A stretch of DNA of 64,000 bases from Brevibacillus_C sp046036945 (lineage in GTDB: Bacteria; Bacillota; Bacilli; Brevibacillales; Brevibacillaceae). The first letter of the stretch is position 1, and each line of letters starts with the position of its first letter. Location of the stretch: assembly GCF_046036945.1 (NCBI RefSeq), contig NZ_JBJQOQ010000012.1, positions 1-64,000 on the forward strand, written 5' to 3'. Below are positions 50,011 to 59,095 of the stretch, piece after piece. The notes beneath the pieces were generated by a model. The model saw only the letters and a program-made list of their open reading frames with translations. It was not told where the DNA came from and ran no database searches. The position numbers and the translations under genes were made by a program.

Positions 50011-50246
50011 GTACGGACATCCCCGGCGCAAGCGTCCGTTCACCTATCCTATGAAACGTGCATGTTCAGGCGTGTCCGAAATCACAGCATATTTTATTTT
50101 TTAAAAGTTCTTGAAAACTTATACGGACATATATAAAATGTAAATACGGAAAAGTGATTTAATTTCGAAGCGGCCGTTTATTCTGGAGATTGACTGTATA
50201 GGTCACAGCGAAATGAAAGCGCTTTTACCGGTACGTCCGTACAAAT
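50011..50246. promoter_or_regulatory. Three AraR-like elements spaced 110 bp
   Basis: GTACGGACAT (50011), ATACGGACAT (50121) and GTACGTCCGTACAAAT (50231-50246, with ACGTCCGTAC in reverse orientation) are related to the GTACGTAC core of AraR boxes. The first two are 110 bp apart and the third starts 110 bp later. Confidence 0.45.
50214..50227 (+). promoter_or_regulatory. cre-like site of the sugar ABC operon
   Basis: TGAAAGCGCTTTTA, one mismatch to the CcpA catabolite-responsive element, directly beside the third AraR-like element. Confidence 0.6.
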
Positions 50247-50347
50247 ACAATCGTTCAAACATGGAATGCGCATCGATGGCGGCGTATAAAAATCACTTTT
50301 GTGATCTTTTATAAAACCATTTTTTATCCACCAAAGGGGGCAATTAC

Positions 50348-51343
50348 ATGAAAAGAATGATGTCTTACCTGTTGATTGCGCTGCTGACATTCGCGGCAGT
50401 AGGATGCAGCAGCCAACAGCAAGCCGGCGGTTCGTCGGGGGCGGAAAGCGGTCCGGCCCAGAGCAGTCCGGCGAAAACCAAGTCTGACGGTCAAAAGGTT
50501 TTTGGCTACACCTCCATGACGCAAAACAATCCCTTCTTCCAAGTGCTGGAACAGTCGATACGCAAGGAGGTTGAGGCAAAAGGGGACAAGCTGATCACCA
50601 CCAACCCAGCGATGGATGTCTCACTGCAAATCAACCAGATTGAGGACATGATTGCGCAGGGGATCGATGCCATCTTCTTGAATCCGGTTGACTGGGAAGG
50701 GATCAGACCAGCCTTGGTCAAGCTGAAGGAAGCCGGCATTCCCATCATCAACTACGATACAGAAGTGAAGGACTTTGATTATGTTACCGCTTATGTCGGT
50801 TCCGACAACAAGAATGCCGGCAGGGTAGACGGTGAAGACCTCGTCAAAAGATTTCCCAACGGCGGAAAGATCGTAGTTCTGGACAGTCCGACGATGAATT
50901 CGGTCAACGACAGAATCGCCGGATTCATGGAAGCGATCGAAGGCAAAAATTTTGAAATCGTTGCGCAGCAGGATGCCAAAGGGGATCTGGAGACGGCACT
51001 CGGTCTGACTGAAGACATCCTTCAAGCCCATCCCGACATCATTGCGATCATGGGCGGAAATGATCCGACTGCCCTGGGTGCGCTGGCAGCGCTAAAGGCC
51101 GCCAACAAAACGGATATCGTCATTTACGGAGTCGATGGCTCTCCAGATGCGAAGGCTGCGATTGCCGAGGGCGGCCCATTTGTGGGGACGGGCGCGCAGT
51201 CACCCATTCAAATTGGCGTAAAGTCGGTCGAGGTGGCCTACAAGGTCCTGAATGGCGAGTCGTTTGAAAAAAGAACCCCGGTAGAGACGTTCCTGATCAA
51301 TAAAGAAAATGTTCAGCAATACGGTACGGATGGCTGGCAATAA
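50348..51343 (+). CDS. Sugar ABC substrate-binding lipoprotein (RbsB-like)
   Basis: 331-aa protein; signal peptide with lipobox AAVGC (Cys about 20), Ser/Gly/Gln-rich linker, then a periplasmic-binding fold of the ribose/xylose class (KVFGYTSMTQNNPFFQVLEQ; QIEDMIAQGIDAIFLNPVDW; MGGNDPTALGALAALK). First gene of a ribose-type importer with ATPase and permease. AAGGGGG precedes the ATG. Likely sugar is a pentose or related ketose/aldose given the downstream enzymes. Confidence 0.9.
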   Translation: MKRMMSYLLIALLTFAAVGCSSQQQAGGSSGAESGPAQSSPAKTKSDGQKVFGYTSMTQNNPFFQVLEQSIRKEVEAKGDKLITTNPAMDVSLQINQIEDMIAQGIDAIFLNPVDWEGIRPALVKLKEAGIPIINYDTEVKDFDYVTAYVGSDNKNAGRVDGEDLVKRFPNGGKIVVLDSPTMNSVNDRIAGFMEAIEGKNFEIVAQQDAKGDLETALGLTEDILQAHPDIIAIMGGNDPTALGALAALKAANKTDIVIYGVDGSPDAKAAIAEGGPFVGTGAQSPIQIGVKSVEVAYKVLNGESFEKRTPVETFLINKENVQQYGTDGWQ

Positions 51344-51452
51344 CCGATAGAACGACGGGATTACATAGTGGGTGACTCGGCTGCCTTGTTTGTTCACAAA
51401 CGGTTAGCAGACAGGGACGGGTCACCCATTATCACGTATCGAGGTGGAAGAG

Positions 51453-52943
51453 ATGAGTGACAAACTGTTGGAGATGTCCGGTGTCAGCAAGCGGTTTCCC
51501 GGGGTGTATGCGTTGAAGGGCGCCAACTTCGAACTGAAAAGCGGAGAAGTCCACGCGCTTCTCGGCGAAAATGGCGCAGGCAAGTCAACGCTGATGAAGA
51601 TTTTGGGCGGCATCTACAGCATCGATGAAGGAAAGATCTTCATCGAGGGCCGGGAGTGCCAGATCCAAGGCGTAAAAGATGCGCAGAAATACGGAATCAG
51701 CCTGATTCATCAAGAAATCTCATTAGTCCCTTACCTGTCGATTGCAGAGAACATTTACCTCGGCCGGGAGCCGCTGGCCAAAACAGGCTTTATCGATAAA
51801 AAAACGATGTTTGGGCAGGCGCAGCAATTTCTGGATGAGTTCGATTTGGGCCTGTCCGCAAACACGCTGATCCATCAATTAAACGTCGCCCAGCAGCAAA
51901 TGGTGGAAATCATCAAAGCCGTTTCTTTTCAGGCGAAAATCATCGTCATGGATGAACCAACCTCTTCCTTGACAGACAAAGAAGTCGAATTCCTGTTCCA
52001 AACAATTCGCAGCCTAAAGGCGCAGGGAGTCGGGATTATCTACATCTCCCATCGCATGAATGAATTATTTGAGATCACAGACAGGATCACGATCATGAGA
52101 GACGGCACGTATATCGGAACCGTTCAGACCAAAGAGACGACCCAGGAAGAACTGATCGGCATGATGGTTGGCCGGGAACTGACCAATTACTACGTCAGAG
52201 AGTTTCTGCCTCCGGGCGAATGCGTTCTGCAAGTCCGCAATCTGTCGCGGAAAGGTGTATTGGAAAACGCCAGCTTCGAACTGATGAAGGGTGAAATCCT
52301 CGGTTTTTCCGGATTAGTCGGCGCGGGAAGATCAGAGTTGATGAAGTGCATCTTTGGACTGGATTCATTTGAGCAGGGCGAAGTGCTTATCAACGGGGAA
52401 AAAGTCCAGATCAAAAATCCGAATGATGCGATCAAGCACGGAATTGCTTACGTAACAGAAAATCGAAAAGAAGAAGGATTATTTTTGATCCAGTCCGTTC
52501 AATACAATATCACCATTAAGATTTTGCATGAGTTTATCAAGTTCTTTCGGGTTCGTTCCAAATATGAAAATACACAAACCAATCATTACATACATGAATT
52601 GTCGATCAAGACACCTGGTCCCGATCAGGAAGTCAGGAATTTAAGCGGAGGCAATCAACAAAAGGTCTTGATTTCGCGCTGGCTGGCAACGAAACCGAAA
52701 GTCTTGATTCTCGATGAGCCGACAAGAGGAGTCGATGTCGGCGCAAAGGCGGAAATCTATTCCATCATGAACAGACTGGTAAAAGAAGGAGTCTCGATTA
52801 TCATGGTTTCCTCAGACCTGCCGGAAGTGATCAACATGAGCAATCGGGTTGCGGTTATGTACAAGGGAAGGATCCAAACCATCCTGCCCAAAGACCGATT
52901 CAGTCAAGAAGCGATCATGCACTTTGCTACGGGAGGTAATTGA
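51453..52943 (+). CDS. Sugar ABC ATPase, two NBDs (RbsA/AraG type)
   Basis: 496-aa duplicated ATPase. First domain: Walker A GENGAGKST and a degenerate signature in LIHQLNVAQQQMVEIIKA, Walker B IIVMDEPT. Second domain: a changed Walker A (GLVGAGRSE) as usual for this family, signature LSGGNQQKVLISRWL and Walker B LILDEPTRGVD. ATG 51453 follows GAGGTGGAAG. One base separates its stop from the permease start. Confidence 0.93.
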   Translation: MSDKLLEMSGVSKRFPGVYALKGANFELKSGEVHALLGENGAGKSTLMKILGGIYSIDEGKIFIEGRECQIQGVKDAQKYGISLIHQEISLVPYLSIAENIYLGREPLAKTGFIDKKTMFGQAQQFLDEFDLGLSANTLIHQLNVAQQQMVEIIKAVSFQAKIIVMDEPTSSLTDKEVEFLFQTIRSLKAQGVGIIYISHRMNELFEITDRITIMRDGTYIGTVQTKETTQEELIGMMVGRELTNYYVREFLPPGECVLQVRNLSRKGVLENASFELMKGEILGFSGLVGAGRSELMKCIFGLDSFEQGEVLINGEKVQIKNPNDAIKHGIAYVTENRKEEGLFLIQSVQYNITIKILHEFIKFFRVRSKYENTQTNHYIHELSIKTPGPDQEVRNLSGGNQQKVLISRWLATKPKVLILDEPTRGVDVGAKAEIYSIMNRLVKEGVSIIMVSSDLPEVINMSNRVAVMYKGRIQTILPKDRFSQEAIMHFATGGN

Positions 52944-52944
52944 C

Positions 52945-53943
52945 ATGTCTCAACTTTCTTTGCAAGAGAAACAAAAGGATCATGCCCTGCTGCAAATTGG
53001 TGCCGGCATCAAACAATTTGTTCGGGATAACATGGGCATCCTGATCGGGTTTTTGGTGTTGTGCATCATCATTTCCATCGTCAATTCCAGCTTTTTGACA
53101 GCGAATAATCTGTTGAATGTGCTGCGGCAAACTTCTACCAATTTATACCTGGCCTTGGCGATGACAATGATCATTATTCTCGGGGGGATTGACCTTTCGG
53201 TGGGTTCCGTCATGGCCGTAGTAGGCGTTGTAACGAGCAGCCTGGTCGCCTTGTTTGGAGCGCCGGTCCTCGTGGCAGTTGCTGCCGGGCTGGCAGTGGG
53301 GGTCTTGTTTGGCGCGTTAAACGGCTATGTGGTAGCCACCACCGTGATTCCTCCGTTTATCGTCACCCTGGCGACGATGAATATCGCGAGGGGAGCGGCA
53401 TATGTCTTAACCGATGGGAAACCGATTCGCGTCATGTCAGACTCCTTTAACTTCATTGGTTCCGGCTATATCGGCGGGGTATTGCCGACGCCGGTGCTGT
53501 ATTTAGTGATTCTTTTGATCATCTGTTATCTCATTATGAACAAGACGAAGCTGGGCCGCTACATGTACGCAGTCGGCGGGAATGCCGAAGCAGCCAAATT
53601 TTCCGGAATCAATATCAAAAGGATCAAGCTGTTCGCCTACACCTTTAGCGGATTGATGGCTGGAGTGGCGGGGATCGTCCTTGCGTCGCGGATGTTCTCC
53701 GGGCAGCCGACCGCCGGAAATGGCGCGGAGCTGGACGCGATCGCAGCGGTTGTGCTGGGCGGAACGAGCATGACAGGCGGGTACGGGAGGATCGGCGGGA
53801 CAGTAATCGGCGCTCTTATCATCGGGGTGCTCAGCAACGGATTAAACCTGATGGGAGTCAGTTCATTTTGGCAGTACATCGTAAAAGGGATCGTCATTTT
53901 GGTGGCCGTATACGCGGATGTGATCAAAAGAAAAAGAGGATGA
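52945..53943 (+). CDS. Sugar ABC permease (RbsC/AraH type)
   Basis: 332-aa membrane protein, about ten helices. Family blocks: NLYLALAMTMIIILGGIDLS-VGSVMAVVGV, PPFIVTLATMNIARGAAYVL and AAVVLGGTSMTGGYGRIGG. ATG 52945 follows GGGAGG and comes right after the ATPase stop; longer in-frame starts lie inside the ATPase gene. Confidence 0.93.
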   Translation: MSQLSLQEKQKDHALLQIGAGIKQFVRDNMGILIGFLVLCIIISIVNSSFLTANNLLNVLRQTSTNLYLALAMTMIIILGGIDLSVGSVMAVVGVVTSSLVALFGAPVLVAVAAGLAVGVLFGALNGYVVATTVIPPFIVTLATMNIARGAAYVLTDGKPIRVMSDSFNFIGSGYIGGVLPTPVLYLVILLIICYLIMNKTKLGRYMYAVGGNAEAAKFSGINIKRIKLFAYTFSGLMAGVAGIVLASRMFSGQPTAGNGAELDAIAAVVLGGTSMTGGYGRIGGTVIGALIIGVLSNGLNLMGVSSFWQYIVKGIVILVAVYADVIKRKRG

Positions 53944-54000
53944 GCCCCTGGGGGGGTGCTTCCTATTGCGGCATGATCGTGAACGAGGCAGGTGATTCAT

Positions 54001-55017
54001 GTGAGAAAGGGAATTGCAGTAGCGGGGACGATTGCCGTCGATGAAATTAAAAAAATCGACCGGTACCCCGGCAAATCTGAGCTTACCGTCATCCAAAGCA
54101 TAAAAAGGTCGACCGGCGGGGCCGTTTCGAATTGTTCTGTCTCCCTGGCCAAAATCGACCCCAACTTGCCAATTGAAGTCATCGCCTTGCTTGGCGAAGA
54201 TGAAAAAGGCCGTTTTTTGCGAGAGCAATTAGGCCAGTATCGAAATATTGACTTGAGGCAGGTAAAAGTGGTGGGGGATACGCCGTTTACCGATGTGATC
54301 GACGACAGTTCCGATCACAGCCGCACCTTTTTTACCTACAAGGGAAATTCGGTTCTCTTTGACGAGGATACGATCGATGTTGCAAACCTGCAGGCGAAGA
54401 TCCTGCACGTCGCATATTTGCTGTTGTTGGATGCTTTGGATCAACCAGACAGTGAATACGGAACGAAGATGGCAAAAGTCTTAAAACGGGCGCAAGATGC
54501 AGGCATCAAGACCTCGATCGATATCGTCAGCGAGAACAGCGACCGGTATGCCCGTGTCGTGCCTCCCAGCTTGAAGTATGCCAACTACTGTATCGTCAAC
54601 GAACTGGAGGCGGGCAAAAGCACAGGTATCAGCTTGAGGGATTCCGCGGGCGCTTTGCTCACGCAGGATATCAAACGGGTGCTCAGCCGATTGAAGGAAT
54701 GGGGAGTCAAGGACTGGGTGGTGATCCATGCTCCCGAAGGCGGTTTTGGATATGATGGCCGAGAGTTTACCAGCATCCCTTCGCTGCATCTTGAGAAGCA
54801 GTGCATCAAGGGCTCGGTTGGGGCGGGTGATGCTTATGCTTCCGGGGTTTTATACGGCGCCCTGCAGGGGTACGACCTTCCCGAAGCGATGAAGCTGGGT
54901 ACTGCCGCCGCCGCGTCATCGCTGTTAGAAGAGGACAGCACGTCAGGAATCAAAAGCTATGCAGAATTATGCCAGATGTATGAAGCATATCCGAAAAAAG
55001 ATCAAATAAGCATCTAA
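54001..55017 (+). CDS. PfkB-family carbohydrate kinase
   Basis: 338-aa ribokinase/fructokinase-like enzyme. N-terminal GIAVAGTIAVDEIKKIDRYP with the Gly-Gly-like STGGAVSNCSVSLA sugar-binding motif; C-terminal catalytic GSVGAGDAYASGVLYG with the base Asp. GTG 54001 is chosen (AGGCAGG upstream); GTG 53992 is an alternative. In this operon it would phosphorylate the ketose produced by the isomerase. Position of phosphorylation (C1, C5 or C6) cannot be read from sequence. Confidence 0.85.
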   Translation: MRKGIAVAGTIAVDEIKKIDRYPGKSELTVIQSIKRSTGGAVSNCSVSLAKIDPNLPIEVIALLGEDEKGRFLREQLGQYRNIDLRQVKVVGDTPFTDVIDDSSDHSRTFFTYKGNSVLFDEDTIDVANLQAKILHVAYLLLLDALDQPDSEYGTKMAKVLKRAQDAGIKTSIDIVSENSDRYARVVPPSLKYANYCIVNELEAGKSTGISLRDSAGALLTQDIKRVLSRLKEWGVKDWVVIHAPEGGFGYDGREFTSIPSLHLEKQCIKGSVGAGDAYASGVLYGALQGYDLPEAMKLGTAAAASSLLEEDSTSGIKSYAELCQMYEAYPKKDQISI

Positions 55018-55030
55018 AGGAGAGGATCAG

Positions 55031-55927
55031 ATGCTAGTCACGTTGCGTGAATTGTTGACCAAGGCTGATGCGGGAAACTATGCCGTCGGAGCTTTTAATT
55101 CACCTACCCTGGAGTCCGCGCGGGCGGCCATAGAAGCGGCGGAGGAACTGGGAGCGCCCGTGATCCTGTCGCATGCAGAGGTACATAACGAAATTGTCCC
55201 GCTGGAGGTAATGGGCCCTATATTGGTCGAGTTTGCCAAAAGGGCCAGCGTTCCTGTAGCGGTCCATCTCGATCACGGATCCCATCTGGATATCGTCAAG
55301 CAAGCGATCGACATCGGCTTCAGTTCTGTCATGATCGATGCTTCGCACATGGATTACGAGGATAATGTCAGAACAGTAAAAGAAGTCGTAGCGTACGCCC
55401 ATCAACGCGGCGTTTCAGTGGAAGCCGAACTGGGCGTATTGACCTCTTCCGGCATCGGAGGGGAGGAAACGAAGGGAGGGCATGAGATATCCCCGAGTGA
55501 ACCTGAGGATTACTACACGGACCCGGCATTGGCGAAAGACTTTGTCGAACAGACGGGGATCGATGCGCTGGCAGCCTCATTTGGCACGGTACACGGCATT
55601 TACGTAACGGAACCCAATCTCGATTTTGAACGGCTTGCGGCCATTTACGAAAACATTCAAAGGCCGGTTGTCATGCACGGCGGTTCCGGTTTAAGCAGAG
55701 AAGAATACGTCCAGGCGATCCGCCGCGGAGTGAGGAAGATCAATTATTACAGCTACGCGGCGAAGGCGGGCGCCCACGCGGTCAAAGACTACATCGATCG
55801 CACGGCCAATCTGTTCTACCACGACTTTACCGCCGTGGCCAAAGAGGCGATCAAAAACGACGTGAAAAAGGCAGTGGAAATGTTCACTTTGCAAGGAGGC
55901 GGGAACAGTGAAGCGGGAAGAATATGA
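55031..55927 (+). CDS. Class II ketose-bisphosphate aldolase
   Basis: 298-aa zinc aldolase of the Fba/GatY/KbaY type. Zinc and catalytic blocks: VAVHLDHGSHLD (catalytic Asp and zinc His), SVMIDASHMDYEDNVRTVKE, VEAELG (Glu), FGTVHGIY and VMHGGSGLS (zinc His). KINYYSYAAKAG replaces the usual KINI-T phosphate-loop segment. AAAGGAGAGG precedes the ATG. It would split a ketose phosphate into DHAP and an aldehyde. Last 20 bp overlap the next gene. Confidence 0.9.
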   Translation: MLVTLRELLTKADAGNYAVGAFNSPTLESARAAIEAAEELGAPVILSHAEVHNEIVPLEVMGPILVEFAKRASVPVAVHLDHGSHLDIVKQAIDIGFSSVMIDASHMDYEDNVRTVKEVVAYAHQRGVSVEAELGVLTSSGIGGEETKGGHEISPSEPEDYYTDPALAKDFVEQTGIDALAASFGTVHGIYVTEPNLDFERLAAIYENIQRPVVMHGGSGLSREEYVQAIRRGVRKINYYSYAAKAGAHAVKDYIDRTANLFYHDFTAVAKEAIKNDVKKAVEMFTLQGGGNSEAGRI

Positions 55928-56447
55928 AAACATCAGGGAGCGGGCGCTCACTTTGTTCGAGCGGGCCAATATCGTCCTGACGGAAGCTGAGAAACAGGCG
56001 GTAGAGGTTGCCGATTTTGGACTGGGCAAAATAGAAGACACCGGATTGCAATTGGTGACGTACGTCAATACCGATCTGGTCTGCGCCAAAGAACTTGCCT
56101 TGCTCCCCTACCAAACCTGCCCTGAACACAAACATCCGAAACGGGATTTTGACGAGGGGAAAGAGGAGACTTTTCGCTGCCGATACGGAACCGTGTATCT
56201 GTATGTAGAAGGCGAAGCGACGGAAAATCGCACGGCCCATCCGCCCCAGGGGGACGAGTCATATTATACCGTTTTCAAAGAAATCATCCTGAAGCCGGGA
56301 GAGCAGTACACGATTTACCCGAATACGCTTCATTGGTTTCAGGCAGGAAGTGAAGGAGCGGTCGTCTCAGAATTTTCGACGAAAAGCACAGATGAGAGCG
56401 ATAGATTCACAGACCCGAGAATCAGACGAATACCTGAGATTGATTAA
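55908..56447 (+). CDS. D-lyxose ketol-isomerase (YdaE-like)
   Basis: 179-aa cupin enzyme similar to D-lyxose/D-mannose isomerases (B. subtilis YdaE type), converting D-lyxose to D-xylulose and D-mannose to D-fructose. Metal ligands are likely in CPEHKHPKRD, the downstream Glu of KEETFRC and the His of NTLHWFQAG. The GTG start at 55908 lies inside the aldolase gene behind AAGGAGG. Ends the ABC operon; an AraR-type box begins 2 bp after its stop. Confidence 0.87.
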   Translation: MKREEYENIRERALTLFERANIVLTEAEKQAVEVADFGLGKIEDTGLQLVTYVNTDLVCAKELALLPYQTCPEHKHPKRDFDEGKEETFRCRYGTVYLYVEGEATENRTAHPPQGDESYYTVFKEIILKPGEQYTIYPNTLHWFQAGSEGAVVSEFSTKSTDESDRFTDPRIRRIPEID

Positions 56448-56448
56448 A

Positions 56449-56460
56449 TTGTACGTACAA
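56449..56460. promoter_or_regulatory. AraR box 1
   Basis: TTGTACGTACAA, a perfect 12-bp palindrome matching the AraR operator core, between the lyxose isomerase gene and araD. Confidence 0.75.
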
Positions 56461-56497
56461 GAAAGATAGAATCGGGAGAAGGCTGAACTGGCTGGTA

Positions 56498-56537
56498 GGA
56501 GAAGAGTGCCGCTTCAAGCTGGGCGCGTCTTCTCTTC
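56498..56537 (+). terminator. Possible terminator of the sugar ABC operon
   Basis: GAGAAGA / TCTTCTC outer stem with inner GCC / GGC; T tail is weak. Confidence 0.35.
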
Positions 56538-56596
56538 CCGTCCACGGATGCCTATTTTTTTGCTCGTGAGGAGCTGTTTTTCACCTCTCTGTTGAA

Positions 56597-56641
56597 TGTA
56601 CGTACAAATTATAATAAAATATAGAAAAATTCATACGTACA
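56597..56641. promoter_or_regulatory. AraR boxes 2 and 3 before araD
   Basis: TGTACGTACAA (56597-56607) and ATACGTACAA-type (56633-56642), 36 bp apart. Paired boxes are typical for cooperative AraR binding. They flank the AT-rich presumed promoter. Confidence 0.7.
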
Positions 56642-56686
56642 ATCAAATGGGAAAAATCAAGCTGTTTGGAAAGGTGTTGATGTTCG

Positions 56687-57394
56687 GTGCTGGAGGATTT
56701 GAAAGAGCAGGTTTGGGAGGCGAACCGGCTGCTTCCCAAGTACGGGTTGGTCACTTTTACCTGGGGGAATGTAAGCGGTATCAGCAGAGAAGCCGGACTT
56801 CTCGTCATTAAACCAAGCGGGGTATCCTATGATGAATTGAAGCGGGATGACCTCGTTGTGCTCGATTTGGACGGAAACATCGTGGAAGGCCGCTTGCGGC
56901 CGTCCTCTGATACGGCTACCCATATCGTCCTGTACAAGAACTTTCCGGATATCGGGGGAATCGTACATACCCATTCTCCCTGGGCGACGTCCTGGGCCCA
57001 GGCAGGCAAAGCCATACCCGCATTAGGGACTACCCATGCAGACTACTTTCATGGAACGATTCCCTGTACGCGTCCGCTCAGCAATGAGGAAATTGCCGGC
57101 GAGTACGAACTTGAAACGGGAAATCTCATTGTGGAAACATTCCGGAATCTGGATCCGAATGAAATGCCGGGCGTACTCGTACACAACCATGCCCCGTTTA
57201 ATTGGGGCAAGGATGCTCTGGACGCGGTGCACAATGCTGTCGTCATGGAGGAGTGCGCGAAGATGGCGTATCATTCCTTTCAATTGAATCCAAAGCTGGA
57301 GGAGATGAACTCCCGTTTGCTTGAAAAGCATTTTTTTCGAAAACACGGCGCTCATGCATATTACGGCCAGAGAGAACAGGGGGATACACGATGA
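56687..57394 (+). CDS. araD: L-ribulose-5-phosphate 4-epimerase
   Basis: 235-aa class II aldolase/epimerase converting L-ribulose 5-phosphate to D-xylulose 5-phosphate. Zinc histidines in GIVHTHSPWATSW and VLVHNHAPFNWG; N-terminal phosphate loop GLVTFTWGNVSGI; substrate segment TTHADYFHGTIPCTR, typical of AraD. The start is GTG 56687 (no ATG fits the family N-terminus). First gene of araDBA; overlaps araB by 4 bp. Confidence 0.93.
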   Translation: MLEDLKEQVWEANRLLPKYGLVTFTWGNVSGISREAGLLVIKPSGVSYDELKRDDLVVLDLDGNIVEGRLRPSSDTATHIVLYKNFPDIGGIVHTHSPWATSWAQAGKAIPALGTTHADYFHGTIPCTRPLSNEEIAGEYELETGNLIVETFRNLDPNEMPGVLVHNHAPFNWGKDALDAVHNAVVMEECAKMAYHSFQLNPKLEEMNSRLLEKHFFRKHGAHAYYGQREQGDTR

Positions 57395-59061
57395 CCAGAT
57401 ATGCCATTGGAATCGACTTTGGGACCCAATCGGGGCGTGCGGTTTTAGTATCGCTTGCCGACGGGAAAGAAATTTCTGATCACGTCACACCCTATCGGCA
57501 CGGCGTAATCGATACGGTCTTGCCCGGTTCTGCCGCTGAATTGGGACATGAGTGGGCCCTGCAGCATCCCTCAGACTACCTCGAGGTGATCAAACATTCG
57601 GTGCCGGCCGTGCTGCGTCAAGCGGGAATCGATCCGAACCTGGTCATCGGGATTGGCATTGACTTTACGGCGTGTACGATCCTGCCGGTTGATGAGAGCT
57701 TGCAGCCCCTCTGCCTTCGCGATGAGTACAAGGATCATCCCCACAGTTATGTAAAGCTTTGGAAACATCATGCGGCACAGCACAAAGCAAATAAAATTAA
57801 TGAGACGGCCAAACGAAGAGGCGAGGCCTTTTTGCCGCGGTACGGCGGGAAAATCTCGTCTGAATGGATGATCGCAAAAGTCTGGCAGGTGCTGGATGAG
57901 GCTCCTGACATCTATGATCGAACCGATCAGTTTGTGGAAGCGGCGGATTGGGTCGTCTCGCAGTTGACGGGAAAGCTGCTCCGAAACAGCTGTACGGCGG
58001 GTTATAAGGCGATCTGGCACAAACAAGACGGATATCCCGGCAAGGAGTTCTTTCGCGCTCTCGACCCGCGGCTGGAAAACCTGACCGCGACCAAGCTGCG
58101 CGGGGAAGTCGTCCCGCTTGGAACCAAGGCGGGCGGGCTGACGAAAGAAATGGCGCAGCTGACGGGATTGCCGGAAGGAATTGCCGTCGCCGTGGGCAAT
58201 GTAGACGCCCATGCCGCCGTCCCGGCGGTGGGTGTCGTCCAACCGGGGAAAATGGTCATGGTGATGGGCACCTCCATTTGTCACATGCTGCTGGGCACGG
58301 CAGAAAAAAAAGTAGAAGGAATGTGCGGCGTGGTAGAGGATGGAATTATTCCCGGATATTACGGCTACGAAGCCGGACAGTCGGCTGTAGGTGATATTTT
58401 TGAGTGGTATGTGGAAGAGGCGGTGCCCGCCTATGTGCAGCAAGCAGCGCAGGAGCAGGGCCTTGAGATCCATCCTTATCTGGAACAGAGGGCTTCTGCA
58501 TACAGACCGGGAGAAAGCGGCCTGCTCGCCCTTGACTGGTGGAACGGAAATCGTTCTGTCCTGGTCGATACGGAGCTTGGCGGCCTCTTGCTGGGGATGA
58601 CCCTGCAAACCAAGCCGGAAGAGATATACCGCGCCCTATTGGAGGCCACCGCATTCGGGACGAGAACGATCGTGGAGGCTTTTCAGAAAAACGGTATCGA
58701 AGTAGATGAATTGTATGCGTGCGGAGGACTCCCCCAGAAAAATCAACTGTTATTGCAAATATATGCAGATGTTACCAATCTTCCGATCAAGGTGGCTGCG
58801 TCCAAGCACACGCCTGCGCTCGGAGCTGCGATGTTTGCTGCCGTTGCGGCTGGCAAAGAAGCAGGTGGTTACGATACAATCATAGAAGCCGCAGGCTATA
58901 TGGCCAGGGTCAAAGCAGAAGTGATCCTGCCCATTCCTGAACATGCCGCGATTTATGATAAACTATACGAAGAGTATAAACGGCTGCATGATTATTTTGG
59001 CCGCGGTGACAACGATGTGATGAAAAGACTGAAATCGCTTCGGACCTTTGCCGGTGGATAA
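57391..59061 (+). CDS. araB: L-ribulokinase
   Basis: 556-aa FGGY-family kinase phosphorylating L-ribulose. N-terminal IGIDFGTQSGRAVLVSL, the ribulokinase-specific DEYKDHPHSYVKLWKHHAAQ, and the C-terminal ATP site ACGGLPQKNQLLLQIYADV. Length matches Bacillus AraB (about 560). ATGA overlap with araD. Confidence 0.95.
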   Translation: MTRYAIGIDFGTQSGRAVLVSLADGKEISDHVTPYRHGVIDTVLPGSAAELGHEWALQHPSDYLEVIKHSVPAVLRQAGIDPNLVIGIGIDFTACTILPVDESLQPLCLRDEYKDHPHSYVKLWKHHAAQHKANKINETAKRRGEAFLPRYGGKISSEWMIAKVWQVLDEAPDIYDRTDQFVEAADWVVSQLTGKLLRNSCTAGYKAIWHKQDGYPGKEFFRALDPRLENLTATKLRGEVVPLGTKAGGLTKEMAQLTGLPEGIAVAVGNVDAHAAVPAVGVVQPGKMVMVMGTSICHMLLGTAEKKVEGMCGVVEDGIIPGYYGYEAGQSAVGDIFEWYVEEAVPAYVQQAAQEQGLEIHPYLEQRASAYRPGESGLLALDWWNGNRSVLVDTELGGLLLGMTLQTKPEEIYRALLEATAFGTRTIVEAFQKNGIEVDELYACGGLPQKNQLLLQIYADVTNLPIKVAASKHTPALGAAMFAAVAAGKEAGGYDTIIEAAGYMARVKAEVILPIPEHAAIYDKLYEEYKRLHDYFGRGDNDVMKRLKSLRTFAGG

Positions 59062-59095
59062 ATAGGAAAATTGCGAATCGAACAGGGGGGGTTTC

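Larger units (their letters stand above)
49902..50347. other. Regulatory region before the sugar ABC operon
   Basis: 446 bp without a gene. It contains a terminator-like inverted repeat (49937-49992), three TACGGAC-type elements at 50011, 50121 and 50231, and a cre site at 50214. Confidence 0.7.
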
